Assembly: GCA_019239815.1 (NCBI GenBank)
Contig: JAFAZL010000169.1
Coordinates: forward strand, 1 to 6,560
Direction: 5' to 3'
From: Acidobacteriota bacterium
Lineage (GTDB): Bacteria > Acidobacteriota > Terriglobia > Acidoferrales > UBA7541
Length of the DNA stretch: 6,560 bases
Part shown: positions 5,895-6,560 of the stretch, piece after piece
Layout: every line of letters begins with the position of its first letter
Position numbering within the stretch: position 1 is the first letter of the stretch
Made by a program: the position numbers and the translations under genes
The notes under the pieces: generated by a model
The model's input: only the letters and a program-made list of their open reading frames with translations
Databases searched by the model: none
What the model was told of the DNA's origin: nothing

Positions 5895-5990
5895 GAATTT
5901 TGCGGGCGAGGCGGATTTTACTCACTTTTTTTTACAAGACGCGAAACTTTTTTCGGTGGATCGGGGTTTCATATGCAGGCCAACACACGA

Positions 5991-6078
5991 CCGGCTGCCC
6001 GCCCTCCGTCAGGGCAGTCGGACATTCCCCGAAAGGGGAACTTGGGAGGCGGGACGACCTGGCCCGCCTCTCCTTTTT
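5991..6078 (+). ncRNA. Candidate structured small RNA ending in an intrinsic terminator
   Basis: Three consecutive hairpins read on the plus strand. (a) CCGGCTGCCC (5991-6000) with GGGCAGTCGG (6012-6021), 10 pairs including one G-U, with a competing inner stem GCCCT/AGGGC (6001-6005/6011-6015). (b) TTCCCC-GAAA-GGGGAA (6025-6040), a 6-bp stem capped by a GNRA tetraloop. (c) The terminator stem at 6044-6072 followed by T5. No protein gene on this strand lies between serC (ends 3253) and this terminator, and rnr runs the other way, so the terminator implies a transcript of its own. The 5' end and promoter could not be placed; it may begin anywhere from about 5880. I did not recognise a known family. 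It could be a housekeeping RNA, a lineage-specific small RNA, an RNA antisense to the rnr leader, or an RNA partner of the HEPN gene. Confidence 0.45.
6044..6078 (+). terminator. Strong Rho-independent terminator upstream of the HEPN gene
   Basis: GGGAGGCGGG (6044-6053) pairs with CCCGCCTCTC (6063-6072) over 10 positions, one a G-U pair, with a 9-base loop; C and then TTTTT (6074-6078) follow. The orientation is rightward. It insulates the HEPN gene from upstream transcription and marks the 3' end of the candidate small RNA. Confidence 0.78.
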
Positions 6079-6120
6079 GTTTGCATCCATCAAAGTTGTG
6101 CAAAGTTGTGCAAACTTCAC
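6079..6120 (+). repeat. 10-bp tandem repeat and inverted repeat before the HEPN promoter
   Basis: CAAAGTTGTG occurs twice in perfect tandem (6091-6100, 6101-6110) and is followed by a third partial copy CAAACTT (6111-6117). GTTTGCA (6079-6085) is also inverted as TGCAAAC (6109-6115). One unit per helical turn, 35-60 bases upstream of a -35 region, fits a binding site for a regulator. Confidence 0.55.
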
Positions 6121-6151
6121 CCTTTTCGATGGGTATGATCCTCAAGCTTCC

Positions 6152-6179
6152 CTGAACGCCATTTCGCTTTTGTTATAGT
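6152..6179 (+). promoter_or_regulatory. Extended -10 promoter giving a leaderless HEPN mRNA
   Basis: TATAGT (6174-6179) carries the extended TG at 6171-6172 and a weak -35 (CTGAAC, 6152-6157, spacer 16). The -10 box ends 7 bases before the ATG at 6187, so the predicted transcription start is at 6186 or on the A of the ATG. No Shine-Dalgarno is present, in agreement with leaderless translation. Confidence 0.55.
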
Positions 6180-6186
6180 GCGACGC

Positions 6187-6560
6187 ATGTCGAACGTTAC
6201 TCGGCGAACGGGCGCCGAAGCAAAGCAGATGATGCAGTGGCTCTGGTGGGCAGGCTCTGACTACAGGGCAGCCCGCTGGCTGCTACGCGGCGGGCTTCTT
6301 CTGCAAGGCGCGGCGTTCGCAAACACCGCGATCGAAAAATACCTGAAAACGTCGTTCGTATACCTCGGCGCCAGAATTCCTCACAACCACAACGTCACGG
6401 TACTGTTTCAAACGCTAAAAGCACAGACGCAAACGAACATTGCAATCAATGGAAGCTTTCTCCGGCTACTGGAAAAATCCTACAAACTGAGGTATCCCGA
6501 CGTTGAAGAGGGTTACAACCTCGCCCTAAACCAGTGTCGGCTTCTGGTCGAACTGGACCG
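6187..6560 (+). CDS. HEPN domain-containing protein, N-terminal part (3' end outside window)
   Basis: An open frame from ATG 6187 runs off the right edge (124 full codons and 2 bases). The pattern is that of the small HEPN family (PF05168-like): 'WLWWAGSDYRAARWLLRGG' (18-36), then 'GAAFANTAIEKYLKTSFVYLGARIPHNHNVTVL' (41-73) and 'LEKSYKLRYPD' (95-105), corresponding to the usual DY-AA, AiEKylKa, H-v--L and RYPD blocks. An R-x4-H arrangement is present (Arg63 to His68), the motif type linked to RNase activity in HEPN proteins. Small HEPN proteins are often toxins paired with a MNT nucleotidyltransferase, which would lie to the right and cannot be seen. CTA, AGA and AGG codons are used here, whereas the stretches of serC I read use mainly CGC and CTC, a hint of different origin. 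Start is supported by the promoter geometry. Family call good; toxin role inferred. Confidence 0.85.
   Translation, partial: MSNVTRRTGAEAKQMMQWLWWAGSDYRAARWLLRGGLLLQGAAFANTAIEKYLKTSFVYLGARIPHNHNVTVLFQTLKAQTQTNIAINGSFLRLLEKSYKLRYPDVEEGYNLALNQCRLLVELD

Noticed and set aside
5926..5933. Run of eight T as a terminator
   Set aside because: No stable GC stem immediately precedes it on the plus strand.
6091..6117. CAAAGTTGTG repeats as the start of a CRISPR array
   Set aside because: Units are 10 bases, directly adjacent, without spacers; an operator-like iteron is the better reading.
5685..6155. 156-codon plus-strand frame over the rnr start and the hairpin region
   Set aside because: It runs through the rnr 5' end in antisense and then through the hairpins and terminator; no conserved domain seen.

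Overview
The window looks like chromosomal DNA from a fairly GC-rich bacterium, most likely an acidobacterium (Acidobacteriota, Terriglobia-like). This is an inference from the style of SerC and RNase R, the pirin/DUF2283/NTF2-lipoprotein neighbourhood, and a degenerate copy (about 974-1000) of the CCTGAG...CGAAGG-type dispersed repeat that I associate with that phylum. No rRNA, tRNA, transposase or CRISPR array is visible.

Layout, left to right. (1) 1-411: the 3' part of a pirin-family gene, cut by the window edge. (2) 426-477: a long inverted repeat that separates it from a two-gene cassette. (3) 491/524-936: a small RelE/DUF4258-like protein of about 77 residues followed 8 bases later by a DUF2283 protein. 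The pair resembles a toxin-antitoxin module, and the upstream gene seems to lack a normal start codon where its family begins. A repeat-bearing terminator hairpin closes the cassette (963-1010). (4) 1011-1234: a non-coding stretch with three inverted repeats. (5) 1235-1714: a small lipoprotein with an NTF2/SnoaL-like fold. (6) 1715-2131: a leader of about 417 bases with a good promoter, degenerate direct repeats and a hairpin. (7) 2132-3253: serC, phosphoserine aminotransferase. (8) 3264-5876, minus strand: rnr, ribonuclease R, convergent with serC and only 10 bases away. (9) 5877-6186: a structured intergenic region with three consecutive hairpins, the last a strong terminator. None of the annotated genes needs this terminator, so it suggests a small RNA. 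A 10-bp tandem repeat and a promoter placed for leaderless transcription follow. (10) 6187-6560: the 5' part of a HEPN-domain protein, cut by the right edge.

The core genes are housekeeping: serine biosynthesis (serC) and RNA decay (rnr). The accessory interest lies in the DUF4258-like/DUF2283 pair and in the arrangement RNA hairpins - terminator - iterons - leaderless HEPN gene at the right end. The latter could be an RNA-linked HEPN toxin locus or simply a small RNA gene beside a HEPN/MNT pair; the window ends before this can be settled.
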